In this document: positions 13,401 to 27,954 of the stretch, piece by piece | Numbering within the stretch: the stretch's first letter is position 1 | How the letters are laid out: each line of letters begins with the position of its first letter | Assembly: GCA_018389105.1 (NCBI GenBank) | Contig: JACATO010000058.1 | Location: forward strand, 283,304 to 347,303 | Direction of reading: 5' to 3' | DNA from: Nautilus pompilius | Lineage: Eukaryota > Mollusca > Cephalopoda > Nautilida > Nautilidae | DNA: 64,000 nt | Program-made: the position numbers and the translations under genes | The notes under the pieces: model-generated | The model's input: only the letters and a program-made list of their open reading frames with translations | Databases searched by the model: none | Told to the model about the DNA's origin: nothing

Positions 13401-16400
13401 ATAGAAATGGCAGACCATTAGCTTGAAAAGAAGAAAACTCTCCAAGTATTGATTGTCAACTGGGCATCAACTAAAATGGATTACAGACAAATTTTGACAA
13501 AGACAGAAAACACCAATGCTGCTGACATTACCCTTGATCTAGAGGTTATCAGAAAAACCAGTCAATGGGATGATCTGCAATGTGATACTTTTGCTATCAC
13601 AAGTGATCAGAGTCACACCCAGACAATCCAGACCAAAGAAAGCAGGAGAACTGCCATCAATCACCTCCATGCACAGACACATACACAACTAAATAGATGG
13701 CATAAATTACTTTTGGGGGGAGCTAATCCATAAATTAGATAAAACTTGAGAATGTAGATAAGGGTGCACTGGTCAGATGAAACATGCCTGGTTCCTGCTG
13801 CACTATATTGATGGTTGGATAAGGATCTCATGGAAATGAAAATAAACCTACAAATAAAACAACATTTCCCAAATGGTTTTTGGCAGAAAATCCATAATGG
13901 TCTGAGACTGCATTTCCTATGATTAAAATAGATCTAATTGCATATTAAATGCAGCATGTCTCCAAGAAAACATACTAGCAGCCTCAGTTATCCTTATTTT
14001 AAAGACCATGCCCTACTATACCCCAATTTACACAAAATAATTCCAATGCCCCACACAACAGCAACTGCACCCTACCTGGTCTACAATGATCGTAACCTAA
14101 CCTGAATGATCACACGTGGAACTATGTAGGTACAAAGTGAGACAAAGGGATCTTCTTGTACAAAATCTGGAAGAATTTGGCCAAGTCTTCAAGAATGGGC
14201 ACAAATTTCCCAACCTTAGATCCGGTGTCTTGTACCACAAGGTCTGTCAGCAAGGGGAAAAGCTCAGTATTAACTCTAACACGTGTGATTGAAATGATAA
14301 TTTTCTTTACAACCATACTTGCTAAACAGCAAGAATGTAATTTCAGTCAATTTCCAAATGCTGCAGAAAAACAAACAAAAAAAAAGTATCTTCAACTCTT
14401 TTTATCTTAATAAATTTGTAGCTGGCGGGTTTGTGGTCGTACAGCATTAGTTGCTGATTAGCATGGCTACCAGTGCTTGAACAAACAGGATTTGTTGAAA
14501 GCTGTTCAAGAAAAATAGTGGTCACGTTTAATAGTTTTTCTGTGTATGTATTAAAAAATCAAAAAGTTTCTGTAATCATTAAAAGATTCAACTATAAATT
14601 TTCTTCTAATTGTAATTGTTTACTTCAGTGTTTGTTTTAATATAGAAAAACTGTAGTGTTAAAGCAACTTATCTATTTTGTTATAAATTATACATTTAAA
14701 AGTATTCAATTATTTTGACTTTTATTTTGCATTAAAGAGTGGCCTGTTTAAAATAGTTTGAATTATCAACATTTTAAACCAGGACAACTTTGTTTTTCTT
14801 TTTATAATTAATGAATCACAACTCCAGTTCATTCATCCAATTTAGAGATAACCGAATGAAAAAGTAAAATTAAAATATTAGCATTAACCTTTGTGTAAGT
14901 CATTCAAAGTTGCAGGCAGCCACAAAGTGAACAAAGCAAATCATAAGTTTATAACTTTCATGGCTGCCAAACTGTAAGTTGCTTTCATCCACAAAAACAT
15001 TTTACTATGAAAAGTCATGTCATCCAAAATTGCAGCAAATGCCACTTAATAATGTCATCAAAAAGTCATTCTGTCTACAAAATATAAAAACCATAAATGT
15101 ATTTTGTCCATGAAAATCACTTTTCCTAGAATTTCTACAGTTTTATTATGCAAGATAGCTTGGTGAAGTCCAAACAACGAAACTGTATCTGGCTCAACAT
15201 TTCTAAATTACAATTTTATATTTAAAAAGAAGGAACAAATGCCAATTGTGGAATAAAGCAAGTCATGTTTACTATCTAATAACAATGAACAAGTAAACAA
15301 ATAATGATTTCATTATGTCACACCTGGAACACCCAGAAATTAAACTCAGAGTAATAAAAAAAGTTTCAAAAGATAGAATCTTACAAATTAACACAATCTC
15401 TGCGTAAGTCTTAAAACACATTTATGACAACTGAAGAAAGAGAGTAAAACAAAATAAATAAAAAATATACCTTGAAGTTTGTTCCTATATACTCAGTTTT
15501 AGTGGTGTAGCTGTAGTGAAGTGCATATTTATGAATGTTCAATATCAAAAGTCCTTAGCTTTAAAGCTATTCATTCTCTACTTAACAGTCTTGATAAACC
15601 GTAGACTTGTTGTGATAGCATATCATGTGATGTGGCACACATTATTAACAAAAATATTTTGTCAATGCAATGAGTAACTACCATCATCCATAACAAAAAC
15701 AAAACCATCTATATATAAGCACATTTATGAATTAATTAACATTCTTGTGAAGATGGTATCAGTCTTACAAGTGTAGTTTTTTAAAAAAAAAGATAACTTG
15801 AAATTTTGAAGGCTGAGAAAGAAATATCTCTTAATACTAGAAGTGAATCTAAAACTAGTCTGGCACTCAGTGTGCTGCATGTATCACAAAATGATGATGG
15901 CCACACCGCCATTGTCAGCAACCAGAAGAGAGTTCAGGGAGGGATAACTTGCCCTGCTTGGTCAGCAAGGTGGCAGTCAGCTGCAGTCAATTTGCATAAT
16001 TTAAGGTTTATCAACATTTGCCAAAACATCTTTTAAATTTTGTTTTGAAACCTTGTATTTACTACCATTATTAAAGAAACTGTTTCACTCACCACTTCTA
16101 CTGTTGCTGGACCTGAAGCCCGTAGTCGTAATGTTTTCTTTCCTGTCCCAATTGATCCTCCGCCCTTTTTCCCCGATTTATTGGCACTTATGTGAGCTGT
16201 GAAGAGAGAAGGAATTAAACAGAAACTGTTGTGCAGAATTTGAGAACCTCCCCACAAACATGTAGTCAGCAAGTTATTTACCAGGTGCAGATGGAAAGCA
16301 TGGCTAAACACAGCGCAACATGTACTAACACATTAAACAGGATTTTGTTTGCCTTTTTCTTTCTAAAAATTTCTAAAAAACTTGCTATCCTAGCATTTTC

Positions 16401-19400
16401 ATTTTATAAAGTCAGCACTGATAGTTCAGTCCTAATATTCATCATATCCATTGCCTTTTCAAAAGAAAAAGATCTATCTGCACAATACCCCCAAGTTCTT
16501 CCCAAAATTTAAAAAAAAACAAAAAAAAAATTTTTTTTTCTTAAATATTTGTACACAGTTATCCCTGTGATACAGAAAATAGCCAAAGAGGGCCAAATCA
16601 AAATTGGCTTTGCATTTTTAATGAAAGTTTAATGAGGATTTAAACAAATCAAATCAAATCAAAATGTTAAACAGTTTTTTGGTTTGTCTGTCTGTCTGTC
16701 AGTCAAGTAAATGACAACTGATTCAATAGACAAGGAAAGTCAAGTTGAAAAAAACCAACCAATATCTCATTAGTCATGTGGATAAATTTTGTAGTTAATC
16801 TTGCATACAATTTAATATACTATTAAATAGTTATCAGGCTACTGCGAATTTTAACTAAGGTTATAATTATGTACACTTAAATGAGACAAGACTATTAATA
16901 CATAATTGATATTTTTTTACATGAACACAAACCGGTTTGATTATTCCCATATCTAATGCATTAACGCACCCTGATGTCAATGATACCAATCAAAACAAAC
17001 AAATATAAGGACTATTCAAAAAAAAAACTTAGCTGAAATAGCCCAGCTTCATTTGAATTTCTTTAGTAGTATAAAATTCATGAATGGCTGCTGACCCAAT
17101 AAAATTACTGGACAACATTAAAGTTTGTTGTTAAAATTAAATGAAAATTTAACTACATATTGAAAGATCACAAAGGTGGGGCCCATGTTTGTTTGCCATT
17201 ATTTTTTATTTTATTTTTTTAAAGACAAGCTACATTAAGAAAAAGATACATTTATTGTTTGGCAAATGATCAACAGTTGCCATAGCAACATGAGTAGCAG
17301 CTGCACAGGTAATCTACAGCACACTAGTGAGGTAAACACTGGTTTCCAGAGAGATCATCTATGAAGTATGCCACTCCCACAGGAACCCAATGAAATTACA
17401 CAGGTTATTTAGGTCAGCAATGATTGTGGGTGCGGTCAAATAGTTAGGCAAATACATACATCATTAAGTGCAGATTAGAAAAAAATGAAATGGCACTGCA
17501 CTAATCCTATGAAAATATGCACAAGTATCAATATGTTTATTTCTATTTTATCAATACTTAGAGAAAGCAAATATTAAAAATTTAAAGCAGTAATTTCTCA
17601 TTCCAAGTGTCAGAGTTTTTTTTTAACAAATTGTTTAGGTCACCCACTCTTCATTCAGAAGATAGCACTTGCAAGAATTCCCTTTTCTCCAAAATGGTGC
17701 TGATTTTAATACAAACTTCTTTATTTTAAAGTGTGGAATAAAAAAAAAATTTTTTTTTTAAATTTGCATTTGCAGAATTTTCCAGAATTACAAACTTCTA
17801 ATAATTCAAAGTCTTTTCTCAGATAAGATCTCCACAACGTATTCAAAATGTGGAATGAATTAAAGACTGCTTCTGCCACTGCAGTCTAGTGGCGCTTCAA
17901 GCACGCCTATACCCGCGCCAACACCAGGGTTGCCATTTGGTAAATGGCAAGGAAGTCTGGTAATGAAGAATGTGGTTTGGTAATGGCTATTATACAATAA
18001 CAAACAAAACTAATGTGTTTTGTGCATAGTCACCAACCGGCCTCCTCTCCCCTCCCCAAGATCATGATCATCATATTAAAGGTAAATAAAGTATTTTTGT
18101 TCACCAAGGTAAATATTAAAGGCAATTCTATATTATATGGTTATTGAGTGAATATAGTGTGTAAAGCACCCAGCAAGTTGTGTAACAACAGCTGTGGAAC
18201 ATAACCCCCATGGTTGGCAAGGGACAGTTGTGCTAACTGATGCTTCTAGGACAGGGCACATTCACAGCCAAAGTGGTATAAGGTAAAGACTGACATGGAA
18301 TATGGAGGGTTAATACAATTTTTGGAAATGTACAACCATAATCTATAGAAATTTGACTTAAAATTTAAAAAAAAAAGAAGAGAGATTCCAAAACGCTTCC
18401 ATTTGCTATTATCAAGAAAGAACAATGTTTTCACAATGCAATAATATGAAAACTGATCTATATTCATCTCCAAGGCTTAATGTGATTGTATCTAGGATCT
18501 CAATCAAATAGTTTTTAGTAGATATCTTTTAACAAGCTCTATTTTCAATGATGACATAACACCCCATTATGGAAATGTTTTGCGAAAATGCTGCAGTAAA
18601 AAAAGACCAAACGTGTTGATTGCTTCATACTTAACAGATCAGCCAAACATGGGGTCTATTCGTAGATATTTCTTATTTACACTTAGATTATTATGATAAG
18701 CTGGCCTATAAGTTGGTCAGGTGAGCAACTGCTAAATGTGAGAATGCAGGTATTCACAGAAGTAAACTACCTAACTGCTAGGAGCAAGTTAGCATAAAAT
18801 GACAACTCTTGCAGCAATATACAATTCATTTTTAAGTGCTTAAATGTAAGAAAAATGATAACATGTAAAGGCAACTGAATTCTTTGATATCTCCCCTACA
18901 AAGGATTTCGGATAAGAAAATACGTATTTAAAAATAAAAAAAGTCCCGCTGATGTATTTCAGGGAAAAAGTCAATATTTTAATTGAAATACATATTTTGT
19001 AAAGGTCTTGGTTAGAAATTATCATTTAGCAGGGCTTAGATGCAATGATGAAAATGCTAAAATATAGACAATCTGACAGTTGCTACATGTCATAACCATT
19101 TGTTTCTCTCTTTTAAACAGTGAAATGAATGCAACATAACAAAATACTTCTATATTTTAAAAAAATGTACAAAAGAACCAGAAAGTTAGAAGTTTCCAAG
19201 TTTTCTCATGGCACTTAATTCCATAACTTAAAATGATTTGTATAAGGCTATGGAGTACTAAAACAATACATGATTGAATAAATGGCTAATTTGTATTTGT
19301 TATTGTTGCAGGCCCCAGTTATTATTAATTGGCTAACACACATCATCCCGCCAAGAGAGACATAATGTCTTTTAAAACTTCATATCATTCTTACCTGACA

Positions 19401-22400
19401 ATATTACATAACTACATGTAAAGATTTTCATTATTTAGAAATCTAAATCAACCTTCTTTTACCATTAAGCTAGACATTTTTTTCATTTAAGTACAGTACT
19501 CTGTTTGGAAAATGATACTAAAAGCCATGTTGTTTGAATAATTGCTTTTAATATGTAAAAAAAATTTTAAAAAATTAGTTAATAAGCAATTGAAATACCT
19601 TTTTATGGTCAGAATTTCACATTTAATATAAAACTTTAGGATACAAATCTTTAAATCATATCTTTTTTCTGGTGAAACATTTGCTGTATTAGTAGTACTT
19701 TTATGCCATAGCTTATAAGTTACTTCCTAATAAATATTGTCTTAAAACTAAGCATTTTAATGCTTAAGATATTAAAATGTCTTTGCAGGAATGCTCTCTA
19801 GTCATTTTGATGAGATCGACTGGTACCAAAATACACTGCCTGTTTGTCTACCTCCAGGCCAGAAGTGCTCCATAAACAGGACAATGAGTACAGCACCTGA
19901 ACAGGTAGGACCAGCAGGTATGGCAATTTTTATGGACAACTCCTCTCCTGGTGAGTTAGTTTTAATAGCAGCTATATTTAGAAATGAATAGTTCTCCTAT
20001 CTCTGGCATGAACTTTGAACAGGATTTCACTAAGCATGCAAATACTCAAGAGAGACACTCCTTTGGCAAGTGAATCAATCCAGTCTTGCTCATATTTCAG
20101 ACAGGACATACAATTAGCAAACTGGATCCTGAAAGCAGTAATAAGATCTCTGATTTTGTGCTATAATATTAAGCTACTTTTTTCATAGCCTAAAAACACA
20201 ATAACGTCAAGTCATAGTCATCTTATCTTGCCACAAGGCTAGCATTCATATGACCTAGGGTTTTAAAAATCACAACTTACCTCAAAATGTGGGTGGGGAA
20301 GGGAAAAGTCTCAGTATCTATTCCTTCTGTACCTGATTATCTAAAATTATTAGTATACAAATTCCACTGCCCTTCTGTTTTAAAGCAACTGATAATTAAG
20401 CAGTAAAATCACCAGTGTACATATTTTTTTTTTAAAAAAACCCTAAAATCAACAAAAGTAGAAAATATAACATAAAATGGATATCTGAAGAAAATCCCAA
20501 TCTCTTAATTAATTTAAAGTTCCCTTACAAAAAAAAAAAAAGATAGGGCATTGTAAACAATTTTAGTGTAACAACAAAACTGATTTTGTGACAGTAATTT
20601 AAAAAAAAATTTCAGGTTCATCCTAAGAATAATCTCACTGCTGTGTATACTTGTATTAAACATATTTAAAAGTTTAGTCTCTTCACAAAACTGCAATGCA
20701 TGGATAAACTACTATTAACACAACTGTTTCTCTCTCACACAAAAAGAAAAAACCTGCCCTTTGTGGATAATCTATTTTACTCTGTGTATGTTCAGGTAGG
20801 TACATTTTTGAAGCTAAATATTCCTTAGACTTGCCTGTAATATATATTAATTACAGGTGAGTCTCTATATAGGAAAGTTGACATTTTTTAAATTATATTC
20901 AGTCAATACAAAAAAAACTCAAGATGGATGGATGGATCTCTCTCTCACACACACACAGACAGACAGACGACAGACAGAGAAATAATTACAATACTGCATT
21001 AGATGCTTATGTTGGGCTAATGCATGTCAAACAGATTCCTTACAAGCTGACATAGATGTGCATGCTACTCCTCAAAAGGGTGGAAGCTTGTAGCTAAGAG
21101 CATGCCAACAACAAACTTCAAACCCAAGTAGATGGACATAATCAATATTATCCAGCAAGCACAAACGAACAAACCAGCACTCATGATTAGCTTTGGTGTT
21201 GCATCTAAGCTGAGGTATGATTGCCAACAGCGTACCATGGTGATGACGATATAGAATATTTAACAAGCAACACAAATGGCTGCAAGATGTTTGCTTGCCT
21301 TGCTCAGCTATCTATTACATCCAAGATGTCTATGTAGTCAATTTGATCAAACATTTTACATTTATTAAAAACTTAAAAAACAATCATTTTGTGTGAAAAA
21401 TATTGTAATTTTATTTTTCTCAATTAAATTTTAATCTTTTATGAACTGATCACTACTAGATATTAGAAACTTTCAAAGAAAATCCAGCCAAATACCATTA
21501 CAATGCTGCTATTTCAGCCATTTTATTTAATGTCCCTAGTAGGTAACAGCAAACTGATCCCTTCAGATTATCCTGGGAAAATGTCATTCATAGTTAATAA
21601 TATTGTCAACTAATACAGGCAAAGGTGCTAGAATAAAAAGATCCACTGTCTACATACAACATAATAGGGGAAAAAAAAAGTTTATATTTAGAATTTTATT
21701 TTTCAGAGATCAAGGAAAAAAAACTTCTCAACACACACATCTGAACCTCTTCCAGACATTTCAAAGAGAGGTGTTGTTTGTTTTTTTCTTTCCTTTCACA
21801 TCAGAACATCAAAGTTTGCACAGGTATGGCCAGCAGCTGACCAATTATTTCCTAGGTAACTGTTGAACACTCCTGAGATCATGTTGTTTCTGTATACCAT
21901 GAACACCTGTCAACTCATGCATTACATAGCAACCTCTGTTTATAAAACAGAGACCACTGTAGATACATTAACATACATTTGATCCTGTTGAGAGCTAAGC
22001 AATTTGTCTTATTTTAATTCCATTGAGCAGAAGTCATAACTTTATTTTGCAATTTCTTCTAATGTATTAAAATATCTTTACTTTTAGAAGTAAAAAAAAA
22101 AAAAAATATGCCAAAATAATTAAAATTTACAATTTCAGAGGACATTTTTTATTATGACAAGACAATTTTCTATACACAATATTCCTCAAGAGTTGACTTT
22201 AAACCAAGAATGAAGTCATATTTGAATCATCTGCTATTATAGCAGTGATGGTGAAAAATCATGTTGTGTGAAGGTTTGTTGAAATAATCAGAAGAAACTT
22301 GTGGTAAGGAGAAGCACTCAAACATTTGTAAAGAATACAATCAGCTTCATAAAGCTTACCCTTGTTTGTTACTTATATATGTTGTCTTCCTAAATAGGGG

Positions 22401-25400
22401 GAGGTACTCTAAGAAAAGTAGAAGTCCACAAAAAGAAAGATTCTGCTGCCAAGAGATATACCTACATGGCCTGTTCATTTTATCGATAGAAAGCCAAAAA
22501 GAGATAAACCGTAGTGGAATACTAAATGTGGACTAACTGTAAGAAGTGAGACAAATACTACACACACACGAGACACACACAGTAAACAAACGGAAGCAAG
22601 AACTCAATACGGCATCAGACTCAACAATAAAGGCTGAAAATATTAATATTTTGAATTACACCACAGTTCCATAGAACAGAGCTGCTTCCTGGTTTTTGTG
22701 ATACATCAAAGCATAAGCATTCTAGAAGATGTGGTCTAAATAGTAATAAGATCCAAACACTGATAAAGATGCTTTACCATGTCAAGTGAAAGTAAAACCT
22801 TCATTACACTGAAGAGTCAACTAAATTTAATCTTCCATAGACAAGTAGATAATTTGGTGCATCAGAGAGCCTGGCGTTAAAGATATTCAACATTTTGATT
22901 CCAATTTCTCAGTGGCTTCAACAGAACAACTTTTCAACATCCTTACTGAGCATAGGCCATTGGTTAATGCTTAGCCAGATTTAGTCAGGGAGAACAAATA
23001 GGCCAGGCACTGTTTTTTTCCCACAAGATAAATCAAAGATCTTATGATCAATACAAAAAGCTCCCCAACTTTCTAAAAAGTAAAATGGTAGAAGAAAACT
23101 ATTTTGTTGATTTGCTGTTGTATTTTCTAAAACACTATTCAAAATACTGAAATATTTAAAGAACCTGTGGTTCCACTGGGCACATTTTGAGTATGCAATA
23201 GAAGCACAGTGTCTAAAAATAATGGACTGGATGGGGTTCAAAGACCATTTACTCATCTGGTAAAGAAGATGAGCTATGCAGAATTACTCTTAAAAATTGG
23301 CATTGCCACGTGTATTATATCAGAGGCTAAAGGGATTTTATGTATTACAAATTTTTTTAATTGGTTGGAAATACTAACTGATTTTTTGGATTAAGGAATG
23401 ATTTATTATATAAACTATTGAAAATTTAAATCTGATAGCAAAAGAATTGGAGGAAAAAAGAAAAAGAAATTATCTGAAAATGAACAGTAATTCGAAAACA
23501 AATTTTCCACTTCAATTACTAAAATAGGATAGATATTTCCTAATTTAAAAAATCCATAAATCTCACCAAAATAAGTTTTTTAGCTTTCAGTTTCTTGATA
23601 ATTGTCTGTCTTTTTTTAAAAATTATACTCAAGTAATAAGTTTAAATAACATTCAATATCTTTGAAATGCGTGAAATTTTTAAAAAAATGTGACTTATAT
23701 TTACAATGAAAATAAAACAATTATTAGTAGCACATCAACAACCTTTTCTTGATGGTAAACTTCTATTTCTCATTCAAGAAATTGGAAGCAGACTAGATGA
23801 AACCAACATAACTGAGTCTACCTGTAATAAGTTTATTCTACAAATACATCAAGTGATATCTCATCAACAATACCTGCATATCTGTAAAGTGTCCCTTAAT
23901 TAAGTCAACAACATTCTTATAATAAATTTTACTTATTTTCTGGTAGAAGACAAGGCAAAACTTTCAAAACAAACTTTATTTTAGTCTCTGAATTTCTGAT
24001 TACAAAGGATTCATCATGTAAACCCTCAGTAGATTTAGTCTTCTAGAATCCAAATAAGTCTATATTTTTTAAAGTCCTGTCACATGTAGAATCAACTGAG
24101 ATTATAGACAACAACCACTGTATCCCTTTTATTCAAAGGTTACAAGTGTTAGTTGATACCACATCTTATTTTCCACTACTAAGTAGTTAATTAAATCATT
24201 TAATGTGCTCCATCATCCAATAGCAGCAGGGCATTTGACTTCTAAAGCTATCCATGATCTAATACACTAGGGAAGGCAAATAACCAAGGTACTCTGCCAC
24301 ATGTGGTTCCAAAATCACTAATAACAATGTTCCTTCCAGTTTTTTTTTTCTCTTTTCATTTATTTATTTATTTTTTTTTACACTTTCCTGCCATGTGTGA
24401 ATATCTTGCTGGTGAATTTTGGAAGCAAGTGTTTCCTAAGAAAACTAACAGAATTTCTTTCTTCTAATGTCACTGTGCGCAAATTTTGCAATTCTTCACA
24501 TTTTACAATTTTCGTATTATAAAGTAGTGCTCATCTGATCCTGTGCTATTCGACAGTTTGGCGACTACATCTGAAGTTACACTTATGTACACAATAGTAA
24601 TTTTCTTCTTTCTGCATCTATGTTACAGGCCGACAATCATCATGTTTATCTGATTCCAGTAAGAAAAGGGTTTTATAAAAATAAATCTAATCATAATTGT
24701 ATTATTAAATGCAGATCTTCAATACAATATCAAATTTGTCTATGAAGTCAGATTGTGTCAAAAATACTGGAAAACCATTGCTTGAATTTGCATTGTGATC
24801 TTCTTGAATCAGTCTTGAAAATTTGATGTTTGCTATATTTCTAGTTTTGATATTCCTAATTCTATCAGCCTGCCATTTAATATATACAATTTTTCCAGAC
24901 TTCACTACATTTGCTACCTTCCACAAAATATCCCCAATGTGATACAGTAAACTCTGGATATAGTGGCAATCTATCTAACGGCATATGTCACAGCTCTTTC
25001 AGCAGACACAGCAACCATCTTAAGTTTGTTTACAGTCGCCATCTTGGAAGTGTGCATAGCTTATTTCTCTCATCTTTTATCGTACGATAACTTTGACACC
25101 CCTCAACAATGGCTCCTAAATTTGACAAAACAAATACTGAAGAAAAACAGAGGACTACACTTAACACTGCTGATAAAATTGAAATAGTCAAGAAATTACA
25201 AAAAGGTGTAAGTGGGAATGTTTTGATGCTTGAGTATGATGTTGGTTCATCGATCATTTTCCTGATGCAGCAATTGAAACACCACCACCAGAGGAGGAGC
25301 AGGTAACAGAAGTAAAGTGTTGTGTAGTGTATAATTATCTTTTTTTACATGTATATAACTTGTTGTGCATACATTTTAAAAATATAATTGTTTTATTCAC

Positions 25401-27922
25401 ACACATTTTCTGTATGCAACTTTATGTAATGGCATCCCCGATTCCCTGAGGGTGCTGTTATTTACAGTTTACTGTACTATGATTTCCCATCCACAACCAT
25501 ATAGGTACATCTGGCATGAACAGAGCTTTCTTTGCTACATAGGATCCATGAATTGTGATGATCTTTGTTCATTTTTAGATGGTTTAATGGAACCATGTTT
25601 TTGAAGCTGATATTCACTGTATTAATATTGCAAACTCTTCACAAAAACATTTGGAAACTAACAAACATTGTAAATTTTTGTAATTTTTCATTTTCCAAAA
25701 CATCAAGTTACAAATCAATTTTTTTCTCTTCTTTAACTCTGCCCCCACCACTTCTATATTGTGGTATTCCATCAAGATCCAAAGATCAGGGATGCTATGC
25801 TGGTAATGGCAATTACTCGGAACAACTTCACATGACTAATAATGAAAGTAGTGGGCAATAATTCAAGGTGTTGTTTTATGGTAACCAAGTTCATTAAAAA
25901 TCTGCTGTGCTTGATTACCTCAAACTGTGCTACCTGCTTATCCTTGTAGATACTTCCAAGTTAATACTGTGCAGCAATTATGTGAACCTCAAAATTATTT
26001 AAGGATGAAATATATGCAACCACATACGGCTGATGATCCTCAGCAATCTGTCTCCTTTCACTTTGACCAATCACACAGCCTCTTCACTAAATAGTATTAG
26101 CCTTTGCACCACTTTATATAGCTTTAGCTGTAATGCCTGAAAGGTATATTGGCAAGACTATGCATATTTATTCATAAAGTCATGGACATGCAGTATAAGA
26201 AAAGGGGAGAGAAAGAGAGACAAACTCAAGATATATGATTTTTAAAGCACCATAATAATAATGTTGCATTTAATGCACAGACATTTAAAAATAATATATA
26301 TCAAACAGGCCTATTTAGCAATAAAAGACTCAATTCTACTGTATACACTTTTACTCTAACTTAAAAATTATGTTGACATGAATGTGATTCTATTTGAATT
26401 GTCCCTAGAAATGACTGCATTTTAGCTGCATAAGCTAGCATATTAGTGTAAAGCTACTTAAAGAAAATATAAAACATGATTTCATATTTTATTTCACTCG
26501 TAAATCAGCTTTGATTTCAACAAATTTTACAGCTTTTAATCTAAAAATCCTATTTTTCTTCTTTAGCAAATGAATAACTTCAACCACATTAGACATGAGT
26601 AAGACAACACCTCATTCTGAAAATTACTAAGTAGTTTTCCTTAAAATGTGAACTAAAAAGTTCCAACTCTTTCAAAGTTAATAATAAAAATTCTTAAAAA
26701 CAAAGGGAAAATAAATCTAAATGCAGGAATGAAACTTTCACACCAAGATTGATATCTAAAGTTACATGTAGCCTTCCCGAAAAACAAGAAAGCTGTTTAT
26801 ATTTATATTTAAACTGTAATTATGATAGCTGCAGCTTTCAGCAATTATCTATCTGTTAATAGCAGCACACTTGGAAATGACATCCATGGTTTAACATTGA
26901 GTCAATTAGGTATAACAATCTAATCTGTTTCCTTAAACAGTAGTTATATTTTGGTTGTTCTAATAGTTAATCTGAAAGAATTTCATGATTCAGTGGTGAT
27001 TTTGTATAAGAGAGCTAAAGAAAGATTTCATTTTGGGTATTTTAAATCATATCTAACAGTGAAGCAGACCTAATTTTCTCTGCAAATGTGCGTGGTTCCG
27101 TCATTTACTTTATTTATGTCTTTGATTAAAAAGTTGTTTTTTTTGTCAATAGAAGTTCTAAAATCTGACTTGTACTTGTCTCTTTTCTTCTACAATACGA
27201 ATTTCAGCATTCTTGGCCAGCTATTTTGAATTTTCTACAATACGCTTAAAACAACAGCTTAAAAGCAAACAAAGGCATAAAAATTAATATTTTATAAGTT
27301 GAATAAATGACAGTAAAATTACATTTACAATTAGCAGGAGTCTGCCATGCAAACTTTATGGAACTAAAGAAATAACACCAGAGATGCAGTTAGCACTGTC
27401 TAATAATTTTCGCTCAGAAGCAAAGGGAGAAAAACAAAGAAACAAGGACTTCCTATGCTTCACTGTTATCTATAATCACGTTGAACTTCCATAGTATTTG
27501 TTTAATTTTAATGCTGGTATTGTGAAAACTTCCATCACATGGAAAAATTATGCTACTGGATAATAGTATCATTTAAGGGTTTCTTGAATATTAAACAAAC
27601 ACCAACCTCCAAAACTGCTACTGGCATGTTTAGTTCAGCTTAGTTCACTAGTTACTAGGAAGGCTTCATTCTTGTCTTATCACCACCAGGTTGATTATTA
27701 ATTTGATTAATACTGTCACAAACTACTGGCAAGTGTAATTAATAATTTCATTCATTAACATTTCTATTACTAAATAGATTTCTGATAACTAACTAACTGT
27801 TGAATCTATAAGTGTTAACCCCCCCCAAAAAACCCATGTATAGGGAGATGCTAGTTAATTAGATATTTTTTCAGTAGTCCACAAATTTACATCATTGCTA
27901 TTTGGACTGATAGAAGATTGTG

Positions 27923-27954
<32 letters not shown>

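Noticed and set aside
20926-20985. CRISPR-like spaced repeats
   Set aside because: The repeats are contiguous di- and tetranucleotides with no spacers, in an animal genome.
21072-21275. Minus-strand 67-residue frame near the microsatellite cluster
   Set aside because: Cys/Leu/His-rich with no recognisable domain and no splice context; likely chance.
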